NCBI GenBank assembly: GCA_902826775.1
Contig: CADEHE010000001.1
Span: 1-64,000 of the forward strand
Length of the DNA stretch: 64,000 bases
From: an uncultured Pseudomonadota bacterium
GTDB lineage: Bacteria; Pseudomonadota; Gammaproteobacteria; Burkholderiales; JALYOK01
Direction of reading: 5' to 3'
In this document: piece by piece, positions 37,082-44,847 of the stretch
How the letters are laid out: every line of letters begins with the position of its first letter
Position numbering within the stretch: the first letter of the stretch is position 1
The notes under the pieces: model-generated
Told to the model about the DNA's origin: nothing
The model's input: the letters and a program-made list of their open reading frames with translations, nothing else
Database searches by the model: none
Made by a program: the position numbers and the translations under genes

Positions 37082-37738
37082 ATCAATATCTTACTGGTCG
37101 ACGATCACGGCATTTTTCGCGAAGGGACAGCGCTATTAATCAAGTCGCTAGACCCGGCGATCGAAGTTGCGCATGCGCGCAGCGCCCGCGAATGCCTTGA
37201 CCAGGCCGCGACGACCCGATTCGATCTCGTTCTGCTCGACTTAGGCTTGCCGGACAAACCCGGCATGGAGGCGCTGACCGATCTAAAGCACGCGCATCCC
37301 GATTTGCCTGTGGTCGTGCTTTCCGGCCAAGAAGAACGTGAAACCGTGCTCGAGGCGATCCGGCGCGGCGCCATGGGCTTCATCCCGAAGTCTTCCGAGG
37401 ACCCGCAGTTGCTTTGGCACGCTCTGAAGATGGCGGTCTCCGGCGCAGTCACGGTGCCGGATGCCTTGACCAAGGAATTGCCGAGCCCGCACGCTCCAGC
37501 AGATCGGGCGCGGCCCATCTCCATCGAAGCGCTCGGGTTGACGCCACGCCAAATCGAAGTGCTGCGCTTGCTGGTGCAAGGCTTGCCGAACAAAAGCATC
37601 GCGCGCCGGCTCGATATCGCCGAGAGCACCGCGCGCGGCTACGTCAGCGAATTGCTGGCAGCGTTCCGGGTGACGAATCGAACCCAATTGGTGCTCGAAG
37701 TGGCGCGGCGCGGCTTGATGTTGGGTGTGCGGGGTTAG
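37082..37738 (+). CDS. NarL/LuxR-type response regulator without a canonical start codon
   Basis: About 218 residues. The receiver begins INILLVDDHGIFREG at base 37082, contains the phosphoacceptor in LVLLDLGLPDKPG and the Lys in MGFIPKSS, and is followed by one LuxR HTH (LTPRQIEVLRLLVQGLPNKSIARRLDIAESTARGYVSELL). The first in-frame ATG is at 37265, inside the receiver. A strong GGAGG (37072-37076) is followed five bases later by ATC, the expected start position, so the gene may use ATC or have lost its ATG by mutation or error. The hybrid kinase encoded convergently at 38099-40057 is a likely partner. Confidence 0.8.
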   Translation: MNILLVDDHGIFREGTALLIKSLDPAIEVAHARSARECLDQAATTRFDLVLLDLGLPDKPGMEALTDLKHAHPDLPVVVLSGQEERETVLEAIRRGAMGFIPKSSEDPQLLWHALKMAVSGAVTVPDALTKELPSPHAPADRARPISIEALGLTPRQIEVLRLLVQGLPNKSIARRLDIAESTARGYVSELLAAFRVTNRTQLVLEVARRGLMLGVRG

Positions 37739-37832
37739 CGTATACCGGCGAACTTATTGGTCAACAATTCCGAAGCGTAGTCGCGGGTTGCGCCCTTGGG
37801 TTTGTGTGAGCATCTGAAGTTGAAGCGCATGG

Positions 37833-37852
37833 ATTCCCGCCTTCGCGGGAAT
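37833..37852. repeat. REP-like palindrome
   Basis: ATTCCCGC-CTTC-GCGGGAAT is a perfect 8-bp inverted repeat with a 4-base loop, flanked by GG and GAC. The same unit is widespread as a dispersed palindrome in beta- and gammaproteobacterial genomes. It lies 45 bases before the GIY-YIG gene. Confidence 0.7.
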
Positions 37853-37896
37853 GACAGCGAGCAGTCAGTCTGATCCGCGCGGGCGGAACCCTCGTA

Positions 37897-38094
37897 ATGA
37901 GCAAGCGCTATTATGTCTACATGCTCGCAAGCGAACGCTTCGGCACGCTCTACACCGGGGTAACCTCCGATCTAATCAAGCGGGTTTGGCAACACAAAGA
38001 AGGACTGGCAGAAGGTTTCACCAAGAGGTACGGAGTCAAGCTTCTGGTGTGGTTCGAGGTGCATGAGCACGTGAACACCGTATGTATGGACTGA
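37897..38094 (+). CDS. GIY-YIG nuclease-like protein, C-terminally truncated
   Basis: 65 residues. It has the GIY-YIG core as YYVYMLASERFGTLYTGVTSDLIKRVWQHKEG with the catalytic Tyr and Arg, then KLLVWFEVHEHV. YhbQ-type relatives are ~90-100 residues and continue with a charged REKQIKxW segment carrying the metal-binding Glu. Here the frame ends NTVCMD, so the last third is lost and activity is doubtful. A REP-like palindrome precedes it. Confidence 0.75.
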   Translation: MSKRYYVYMLASERFGTLYTGVTSDLIKRVWQHKEGLAEGFTKRYGVKLLVWFEVHEHVNTVCMD

Positions 38095-38098
38095 ACCT

Positions 38099-40057
38099 CT
38101 AAACGAATTGTCTAACCGGCAGCAAATCCTCCAGCACCTCGCGCAACTTGGCCGTGATGATTGGCTTGTGGATTAGCTTTGTCGGCACCTTCGGATCGCC
38201 GGCGGGTAGTTGCGCGGTTGGATCTCCGGTCAGCACCAACACGGGAATACTCGCCGACAAGTTCTGGCGCAGCAAACCGATTACATCCAAACCCGTTTCG
38301 CCGTTGGCCAAGCGCAGATCGGTGATCAGCAGATCGGGCAGCCGTTCGTTTTGATTAAGTGCCCGCATGACCTCCGCGCCGGAGCGAGCACCCTCCACTA
38401 TGCAACCCCAATTCGTCAGCAACTGCACCAATCCTTGCAACACGTTCGCCTCATCGTCGACGACCGCCACATAAGAGCCGGGTATGCGCTCCGAGCGCGG
38501 CGTATGCTCGAGCGCCAAAGGCACTTGCTCTAACGCCGGCGCGCGCGGCAGGATGATCGAGAAGCGCGAGCCCCGGCCTTCGCGCGAAAACAAATCGAGC
38601 CGGTGCCCGGCCAGCACATCCACGCTGCGCCGCACGATTGCCAGCCCCAAACCCATGCCCTGCCTCTCGGCCCGCTGCCCATTGCCGATCTGAAAGAACT
38701 CCGCGAATATGTCCTGCTGATAGCGCGGGGCGATGCCAGCGCCGGTATCGCATACGGCAATCTCAATCTGGTCGCCGCGCAGGATTTCACCCAGCACCAC
38801 CCCACCGGTCTCTGTGTATTTCACTGCGTTGCTCATTAAATTGCGCAGGCATCGGCTCAATAACACTAGGTCGCTGCGTGCGTATGTGGGCGCACGCTTG
38901 CTCGGCCGCAAGCGCAGTTCCAGCCCCTTTTGGCGCGCCAACGGCTCGATCTCGGCATAGACCTGTTGCAGCAGCTGGCTAAGGTGAACGTCAACAATCT
39001 CCGGCCTGACGCCGCGCGCCTCGAGCTTGCTCAAATCGAGAATCGCATTAAACGACGCGCTCATCGATTTGCACGCTTCTTCGATTGTCTCCGCTGCCTT
39101 CGTGGCAGAACCGCGGTCATTGCGTTCAAGCGCCACGCGCAAATTGCTGACCCACAAGTTGAGCGCGTGCATCGGCTGCCGCAGATCGTGGCTGGCGGCC
39201 GCGAGGAAGCGCGACTTATCCAAGTTCGCGCGCTCCGCGTACTCGCGCGCCGCCTCGACCTGTGCGTAGAGCTGCCCGAGTTCCTCGCTCATGCGGTTCA
39301 AGTCGCCCGCCAACACACCCAGTTCGTCGCGGTTCGGGATATTGACGCGGCTGGAGAAATTACCGCTCGCGATTTCGCTCATGCGCGCTTCCATTTGGCG
39401 AATCGGGGCAATCAGCGACCAGGAGATCGTATACCCCAAGGCCAACGCCAGAAACACACTGATGATGGCGCAAACGATCACCGTCATGCGCGAACGGTTG
39501 TAGGCTTGGTTGGCCACTTCAATGCCGCCCACCAAATCTGCCTCAGCCTTGTTGACCAGTTCGTTCGTCAGACGCTCAAGGCGGTCCGCCAGCGGCGTGG
39601 CGACGCCCAGTTGCAGCCGGTGGCCATCGTCCTGTTTGCCCTCGCGGATCAGTTCGACGCTGCGCGTAACTTGCTTGATGAACTCCTCGAAATCATTGCG
39701 CACACGGCCCATCACCTCGAGTTCGTCTTGCGCCAAGAACTGCAGCCGGTCTAAGTCATAGCCGAACTGCTTGAGCTGGCGCAACGTTGCTTCGAGCCGC
39801 CGATCTTGCGTCTGCAGCAGCGCCGAGGCAACCCCGTAGAGCTGCGCGATAGTATCGTGGCTCAGTTGGCGGTACGCAGCAATCTTGCGCTGCAATTGCA
39901 CCATTTGCTCGGCGCGCTGGTGCATTTCCGTGAGCGCCATGAGCCCGACGGCAGCCGCGCTCAGCAGCAAGAGCGCGATCAAGAGGAAAGCCGCCAGCAA
40001 CTTGGCGTGGATGGTGGCGTTGAGCCCGGCCACCCAACGCGGCAGCCACGCGATCAT
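38099..40057 (-). CDS. hybrid sensor histidine kinase
   Basis: 652 residues. An N-terminal membrane segment (LLAAFLLIALLLLSAAAVGLMAL), a periplasmic helical sensor (~45-190), a second segment (MTVIVCAIISVFLALALGYTI), HAMP, a coiled coil, HisKA with SHDLRQPMHAL (phospho-His), HATPase_c with NLMSNAVKYT, DTGAGI and GMGLGLAIV, and a C-terminal receiver (VAVVDDEAN, LLITDLRLANGETG). This is the last gene of an operon with two NMT1-type binding proteins and SCO1, nine bases after SCO1. The binding proteins may present its signal. The LuxR regulator at 37082 is the candidate output. Confidence 0.92.
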   Translation of the reverse strand: MIAWLPRWVAGLNATIHAKLLAAFLLIALLLLSAAAVGLMALTEMHQRAEQMVQLQRKIAAYRQLSHDTIAQLYGVASALLQTQDRRLEATLRQLKQFGYDLDRLQFLAQDELEVMGRVRNDFEEFIKQVTRSVELIREGKQDDGHRLQLGVATPLADRLERLTNELVNKAEADLVGGIEVANQAYNRSRMTVIVCAIISVFLALALGYTISWSLIAPIRQMEARMSEIASGNFSSRVNIPNRDELGVLAGDLNRMSEELGQLYAQVEAAREYAERANLDKSRFLAAASHDLRQPMHALNLWVSNLRVALERNDRGSATKAAETIEEACKSMSASFNAILDLSKLEARGVRPEIVDVHLSQLLQQVYAEIEPLARQKGLELRLRPSKRAPTYARSDLVLLSRCLRNLMSNAVKYTETGGVVLGEILRGDQIEIAVCDTGAGIAPRYQQDIFAEFFQIGNGQRAERQGMGLGLAIVRRSVDVLAGHRLDLFSREGRGSRFSIILPRAPALEQVPLALEHTPRSERIPGSYVAVVDDEANVLQGLVQLLTNWGCIVEGARSGAEVMRALNQNERLPDLLITDLRLANGETGLDVIGLLRQNLSASIPVLVLTGDPTAQLPAGDPKVPTKLIHKPIITAKLREVLEDLLPVRQFV

Positions 40058-40066
40058 CGTGCCTCC

Positions 40067-40729
40067 TCATTCGCGCGCGAGTGCGCGCAAGTCCGCCAGC
40101 ATTTCGTCGGGTTCGAAGCGCGTGCCCATATACTGCACGCGGATAATCCCGTCGCGGTCTATCAGAGATGTCAGAAATCCGTGATCGACTTCGTCCTCGG
40201 TTTTCTTCGCGCGCACAAACACGCCGTATTGCTGCGCCAGTTTGTGAATCTGCGCCGCATCGCCGGTGAGGAAAGACCAGCGCGAGAAATCCACCCCGTG
40301 CGCCTTGCCGTATTTCCTGAGCACTTGCGGCGTGTCGTGCTTGGGCATTACCGAAATCGCGACGAAGGTCACATCCCTCTCGCCAGAGGCACTGAGTTTG
40401 CGCTCGACGTTAACCAGCTTCGCGGTAAGCACCGGGCAGGTGTCTTGGCAGGTGGTGAACAAAAAGGTGACGGCGACAACTTTGCCGCGCAGGCTGGCAA
40501 GCGAGAGTTGCGTATTGTCGTGGGTCGTAAGGGCGAAGGCTGGGGCGGCACCGATTCGAGGCAATGCAGTTTGGTTAGCTGCCGCCAAGAAGCTAACGAA
40601 TAAAACACACAGGGCCGCGAGCGCCGCTGCGAGCGGTGTCAGCCCGTTAGACTCGGATCGGCCATAGGCTGGGCGCTGGGACTGCGTTTGCAGGCGTGCA
40701 ATTCTTGAACTGGCGAAGCGCGCATTCAT
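40067..40729 (-). CDS. SCO1/SenC copper-chaperone family protein
   Basis: 220 residues. A long N-terminus holds one membrane anchor (LAAALAALCVLFVSFLAAA). The thioredoxin-like domain has the copper site CQDTCPVLT (CxxxC) and the distal His in EVDHGFLTSLID. SCO proteins deliver copper to Cu(A) of cytochrome oxidase or act in redox sensing. No oxidase genes are nearby. It overlaps the binding-protein gene upstream by four bases and precedes the histidine kinase, so a sensing role is possible. Confidence 0.9.
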   Translation of the reverse strand: MNARFASSRIARLQTQSQRPAYGRSESNGLTPLAAALAALCVLFVSFLAAANQTALPRIGAAPAFALTTHDNTQLSLASLRGKVVAVTFLFTTCQDTCPVLTAKLVNVERKLSASGERDVTFVAISVMPKHDTPQVLRKYGKAHGVDFSRWSFLTGDAAQIHKLAQQYGVFVRAKKTEDEVDHGFLTSLIDRDGIIRVQYMGTRFEPDEMLADLRALARE

Positions 40730-41709
40730 GCCTTCAACTCCTGCTTCAATTCATTCAAGAACCGCCAGTCCGCGCTGCGCGCGACCAGCTCGTTCGGCGT
40801 CGATTTGATCATGCCGACTTCTTTCAGGCGTAAGGCGTGAAAGCGCAGCGTATCCTCGTGGTTCCAATCGCGCCAGTGGCCGTAGGGTAGCTGCGCGAGG
40901 ACTTCCCGCGCGATGTCATAACGCTTTTCATACCCTTTCGCAGCCAAGTAGCGCGCGGCCTGCTCGGGCTCCTGCGCGCACACATCCGCTGCTTTGAGCA
41001 TGGCGCGTAGCGCCCGCTTTGCCGCGATGGGTGAGTTACGCACGAATTCGCGATTGGCCAAGAGCATGCAACAGAAATACTGCGACCACGGTTTATCAAA
41101 AGTCGTGTTGACGATGACGTGGCCAACCTTTGCCAAGCGCATTTCCTGCGGCTGCGGTGGAAAACCCAGGAACGCATCGACCTTGCCCGCGAGAAATTGC
41201 CGCTGCGATTCCGCGAGGCTTCCGGTCACCACCCAGTCGACGTCGCGATGCGGATCGATGCCGACGTAGGCAAGTATGCTGGAAATCCACACCCGTTCGA
41301 TGGACAATGGCGCAGCGGTACCGATCCTCTTGCCGCGCAGATCGCTCACGCGCAGCACCTTCTCGTTGCCGAACAACTCCCAACAACCGACATGTATGCC
41401 GGAGAGCACCAGCATGGGCAATCCCGTGTCTATCATGCGCAGCGCGCCCGGTGCACCCCAAAGCCCGAGGTCAGCAGTGACCGGGGAATCCATCTGCGGA
41501 GTGGTCTCGATATAGGATACTTCTTCGAAGCCTTCGAGCCGCAAGAACTCCTCAGCGACGTACTGCGGGGCGAAACACAGATAAGGCCCGTCCTCGATGC
41601 GGATACGCTTGGTTTCGAGTGACGGTTCGGCCGACGCACCACCAGCAAATCCGAACAGCGAGCCTGCGGCCATACCGGTAGTGCGCTTACAGAATGAACG
41701 GCGATTCAT
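40726..41709 (-). CDS. NMT1/SsuA-like substrate-binding protein, copy 1
   Basis: 327 residues with a twin-arginine-like signal (NRRSFCKR, then AAGSLFGFAGGASA). The periplasmic-binding fold shows YLCFAPQYVAEEFLRLEGFEEV, MLVLSGIHVGCWELFGNE and KRIGTAAPLSIERVWISSILAYVGID, and the highly conserved C-terminus RSADWRFLNELKQELKA. This type binds taurine, nitrate or aromatic sulfonate-like ligands, but no permease or ATPase gene is present, so it may serve sensing. It starts inside the stop of copy 2 (ATGA). Confidence 0.88.
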   Translation of the reverse strand: MNRRSFCKRTTGMAAGSLFGFAGGASAEPSLETKRIRIEDGPYLCFAPQYVAEEFLRLEGFEEVSYIETTPQMDSPVTADLGLWGAPGALRMIDTGLPMLVLSGIHVGCWELFGNEKVLRVSDLRGKRIGTAAPLSIERVWISSILAYVGIDPHRDVDWVVTGSLAESQRQFLAGKVDAFLGFPPQPQEMRLAKVGHVIVNTTFDKPWSQYFCCMLLANREFVRNSPIAAKRALRAMLKAADVCAQEPEQAARYLAAKGYEKRYDIAREVLAQLPYGHWRDWNHEDTLRFHALRLKEVGMIKSTPNELVARSADWRFLNELKQELKA

Positions 41710-42728
41710 GCCTTAAGCTCCCGCTTGAGCTCGTTCAGAAAGCGCCAATCCGAGCTCTTGGCGATTAAATCGTTCGGGTTCGACTTGATCATACCAACCT
41801 CGTGCAACCTCAGCGCGTGAAAGCGCAGCGTGTCTTCGGGGTTGGCTTCGCGCCAGCGCGCGTAGGGCAAGCTCTTTATAACCTCCAAACCGATTTCGTA
41901 GCGTGGCTCGAACCCCTTGTCTACCAAGTAACGAGCAGCGCGCTCGGGTTCACGCGCACAGGCGTCGGCAGCCTTCAGATGCGCGCGCAACGCGCGCTTG
42001 GTCGCTACCGGGTAGCGCGTAACAAAGTCTCGACTAGCCACCAGCGCGCAGCAAAAGTACTGCGACCACGGTCGATCTTCGGTAGTGTTCAGAATAACGT
42101 GACCGATCTTGCGCGCGCGTAGCTCCTGCGGCTGCGGCGCGAAACCCATGAACGCGTCGACCTCATGCTCAACGAAGCGCCGCATGGCGTCACCCGGTTT
42201 TTCATCCGGCACCCAAGTCACGGTTTTGGGATCGATGCCGACATAGGCGAGCATGCTTGAGAGCAGGATATGATCCGAGCCGCCAAGCGTGTCGTACACC
42301 GATACACGTTTGCCTTTCAAGTCGCGCACACTCTGCACATTCTCGTGGCCGAACAATTCGTAGCAGCCGGCGTGAATACCGGCGAGGATGACGAATTTCT
42401 TACCGCGATCGAGCGAGTAGACCAGGGTCGGCGTCGCCTCCATGGTCATGTCCGCCGCGCCCGCGTTGACGCCGGCGAGTGCTTTGGACGTGGGCAGTTG
42501 GACCCATTCGACTTCGGTGAACCCTTCGAGGTGAAGAAACTCTTCGGCCAGGTACTGGGGCGCGAAGCAGATGGCGATATCGTGAACGAGCCGCAGCTTC
42601 TTGACTTCCGGCGGCGGGTCGGCGAACGCCGGCGAGGATGCAGCGCCAAGCAAAGACGCCGCGCTCAACGCGGCGGAGTGCGCCAGCAAACGCCGGCGCG
42701 ACAAATCTGGATGTTTCGAGTGGGTCAC
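41706..42728 (-). CDS. NMT1/SsuA-like substrate-binding protein, copy 2
   Basis: 340 residues from a GTG at 42728, chosen because AAGGAGG lies eight bases upstream; the earlier ATG at 42776 lacks one. A twin-arginine-type signal SRRRLLAHSAALSAASLLGAASSPAFA is followed by LVHDIAICFAPQYLAEEFLHLEGFTEV, FVILAGIHAGCYELFGHENV and the same C-terminal KSSDWRFLNELKRELKA. It is the first gene of the operon copy 2-copy 1-SCO1-histidine kinase. Confidence 0.88.
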   Translation of the reverse strand: MTHSKHPDLSRRRLLAHSAALSAASLLGAASSPAFADPPPEVKKLRLVHDIAICFAPQYLAEEFLHLEGFTEVEWVQLPTSKALAGVNAGAADMTMEATPTLVYSLDRGKKFVILAGIHAGCYELFGHENVQSVRDLKGKRVSVYDTLGGSDHILLSSMLAYVGIDPKTVTWVPDEKPGDAMRRFVEHEVDAFMGFAPQPQELRARKIGHVILNTTEDRPWSQYFCCALVASRDFVTRYPVATKRALRAHLKAADACAREPERAARYLVDKGFEPRYEIGLEVIKSLPYARWREANPEDTLRFHALRLHEVGMIKSNPNDLIAKSSDWRFLNELKRELKA

Positions 42729-42824
42729 TTGCGATACCTCCTTAGCAGTTCTATCAACTGCACGCACTTGATGCATTGACCGGTCGGATTTAAGCCACTA
42801 CAATCCCACCATAGTCATAGAGAC

Positions 42825-43061
42825 ATGACCATGAAGACGATTCCGGCCGGCGAATTCAAAACCCACTGCTTGCGCATCATGGATGAGGTGAACAAGCGTC
42901 GCCAACCGGTGCTGATTACCAAGAAGGGCATAGGCGTGGCCAAGCTGGTCCCGATCGAAAGCACTGAACCCGACGTATTCGGGTGTTTAGCGCAGGAGAT
43001 AGAAATCATTGGCGACATTGAGGCTCTGCTGATCGATCCCAAGGCGTGGAAAGTGGATTGA
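42825..43061 (+). CDS. Phd/YefM-type antitoxin
   Basis: 78 residues (or 76 from a second ATG). The sequence MKTIPAGEFKTHCLRIMDEVNKRRQPVLITKKGIGVAKLVPI is the Phd/YefM DNA-binding fold. The C-terminal ~30 residues would wrap the toxin. It is followed one base later by the PIN toxin gene on the same strand. Confidence 0.9.
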   Translation: MTMKTIPAGEFKTHCLRIMDEVNKRRQPVLITKKGIGVAKLVPIESTEPDVFGCLAQEIEIIGDIEALLIDPKAWKVD

Positions 43062-43062
43062 A

Positions 43063-43458
43063 GTGATCCTGCTTGACACGCATGTTTGGGTTTGGCTGGC
43101 GATGGAGCCTAAGCGGCTTTCGCGCGCCGCCACCGCGGCGATCCGCAAGGCGATGCTATCGGGCGGCATATCGGTCGCATCGATTAGTTTGTGGGAGCTT
43201 GCCATGTTGTTTGCGTCCGGGCGCTTGCGCGGACCCGGCACGGTCGAATCCAGCGTGCGCTCCGTTGTGGAGAAAACCGGCGTCATCGTGCATGAAATCT
43301 CTGCCGAAATCGCGGCCCTGGCAACGATGTTTCCCGAAAGTTATCCGCAAGATCCCGCCGACCGGCTGATCGGCGCGACCGCGCGCTCGCTCGGTCTGGC
43401 GCTGGTCACCAAGGATCAACGCATTCTCGAAAGCAGGCTGCTCAAGTCTGTGTGGTAA
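43063..43458 (+). CDS. PIN-domain (VapC-type) toxin
   Basis: 131 residues from a GTG at 43063. The PIN acidic residues are visible: ILLDTHVWVWLA (first Asp), SLWELAML (Glu), DPADRLIGATA and LALVTKDQRIL (Asp pair). VapC toxins are RNases acting on tRNA or rRNA. It forms an operon with the preceding antitoxin, and the module lies between two copies of the substrate-binding gene, opposite in strand to them. Confidence 0.92.
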   Translation: MILLDTHVWVWLAMEPKRLSRAATAAIRKAMLSGGISVASISLWELAMLFASGRLRGPGTVESSVRSVVEKTGVIVHEISAEIAALATMFPESYPQDPADRLIGATARSLGLALVTKDQRILESRLLKSVW

Positions 43459-43466
43459 CCGGCGGC

Positions 43467-43756
43467 TCACGCTTTTAGCTCCTTCTTCAGCTCGTTCAAA
43501 AAGCGCCAATCGGCGCTGCGCGTAACCAAGTCATTTGGGTTGGATTGAATCAAACCTACTTCTTTCAATCGCAACGCGTGAAAACGCAGGCTATCTTCAT
43601 GGCTCCAATCGCGCCAAGTGCCGTATGGCAATTGCGACAAAACTTCAAAGGCGAGGTCGAAGCGCCTCTCGATACCTTTGGTGCCTAAATATCTCGCGAC
43701 CTTTTCAGGATTCTGGCTACAAACATCTGCCGCTTTAAGCATCGCCCGCAACGCGT
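43467..43756 (-). pseudogene. substrate-binding protein copy 3, C-terminal fragment
   Basis: Only the last ~95 codons remain: ALRAMLKAADVCSQNPEKVARYL, LPYGTWRDWSHEDSLRFHALRL and RSADWRFLNELKKELKA. These match copies 1, 2 and 4 closely. Upstream of about 43756 the strand is antisense to the MNT gene, so the MNT/HEPN module replaced the rest of the gene. Confidence 0.88.
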
Positions 43757-43781
43757 TCTCATCTCGAGTACACTTGATCTC

Positions 43782-44510
43782 ATGTTGAGAACTCCCGCCT
43801 CTACTACCGCTCCCGCCTCCTTGGCGAGCAGTCTGCTTGGGCAAAGCCGCGCGGCCCTGCTCGCGCTGCTGTTCGAGTATCCGGACGAGTCGTTTCAGTC
43901 GCGACAACTCGCGCGCTACGCCGGGATCAGTCCCGGCACGGTTCACCGGGAGTTGGGGACGCTCGTGGAGCTTGGATTGGTTCTGCGCGAGGCAGAGGAA
44001 ACGGCGGTGCGCTTCAGGGCCAACGAAGCGGCGTCCATATACCCTGAACTGAAAGCGCTGCTCGCAAAGACGGCCGGCGCGGCGCAGTTGCTGCGTGATG
44101 GTCTTACCGCGCTTGGCGAGGCAGTGCAGATAGCATTTATCTACGGCTCGGTCGCCAAAGGCCAGGCGCGGGCCAGCAGCGATATCGACCTCATGATCAT
44201 TGGCACGGCTTCGCTCTCGAACGTGCTCAAAGCCCTGCGGCCGAATATCGAGAGGCTGCGCCGAGCAGTCAACCCTAGCGTGTACCCTGCGGCGGAGTTC
44301 GCGCTGAAGACACGTCAGGATCACCCGTTTATTCGGCGCGTCCTCACTGAGCCAAAGTTGTTTCTGATCGGAGACGAACATGAGCTTGGACAACTTAGTC
44401 AAGATCGGAAAGCTGCATCGGCACACCGCAGAGCGCGACGAAATCCAGCGGTTGCTGCGCGGCGTCGAACGGGGCCTGCAAGACGCGCAAATCGCAACAC
44501 TCAGCCCTGA
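43782..44510 (+). CDS. HTH-nucleotidyltransferase (MNT) protein of an MNT/HEPN module
   Basis: 242 residues. The N-terminus is a winged HTH (RQLARYAGISPGTVHRELGTLVELGLVL). The centre carries the minimal nucleotidyltransferase motif IAFIYGSVAKGQARASSDIDLMIIG (GS-x-DxD). MNT proteins AMPylate and neutralise HEPN RNase toxins. The last ~35 residues (KAASAHRRARRNPAV) are low-complexity and overlap the HEPN gene by 131 bases. Similar proteins end near DEHELGQL, so the original stop may be lost. Confidence 0.85.
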   Translation: MLRTPASTTAPASLASSLLGQSRAALLALLFEYPDESFQSRQLARYAGISPGTVHRELGTLVELGLVLREAEETAVRFRANEAASIYPELKALLAKTAGAAQLLRDGLTALGEAVQIAFIYGSVAKGQARASSDIDLMIIGTASLSNVLKALRPNIERLRRAVNPSVYPAAEFALKTRQDHPFIRRVLTEPKLFLIGDEHELGQLSQDRKAASAHRRARRNPAVAARRRTGPARRANRNTQP

Positions 44511-44847
44511 AGGACGTTTTGCCGCCGCCTACGAGGCGCTGTTGCGCATTGCAACGGTGGCGTTGCGCGCCAGGGGCTACCGCACCGGCGCCGACCAGCC
44601 GGGACACCACGCGATTACACTGCAAAGCTTGCCGCTCACTCTGGGGATCGATGCGGATCTGCTCGCTGAGCTCGATGCCTTCAGACGCCGGCGCAATCTT
44701 GCTGCGTACGAAGGCGACTGCGGATCGGTGCGTCACGCCTTCAACTCCTTCTTCAGCTCGTTCAGAAACCGCCAATCCGTGCCGCGCGCGATGAGTTCGT
44801 TCGGCGGCGTTTTAATCATGCCCACCTCGTGCAGGCGCAAGGCGTGA
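44380..44847 (+). pseudogene. HEPN-domain protein, C-terminally replaced
   Basis: The first ~115 residues (LVKIGKLHRHTAERDEIQRLLRGVERGLQDA, ALRARGYRTGADQPGHHAI, LDAFRRRRNLAAYEGD) are a HEPN helical domain of the type paired with MNT. After about base 44730 the frame runs antisense through the end of substrate-binding copy 4 (HAFNSFFSSFRNRQS), so the last helix is lost and replaced by ~38 foreign residues. The RxxxRN-x4-Y active region remains at the break. Confidence 0.8.
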
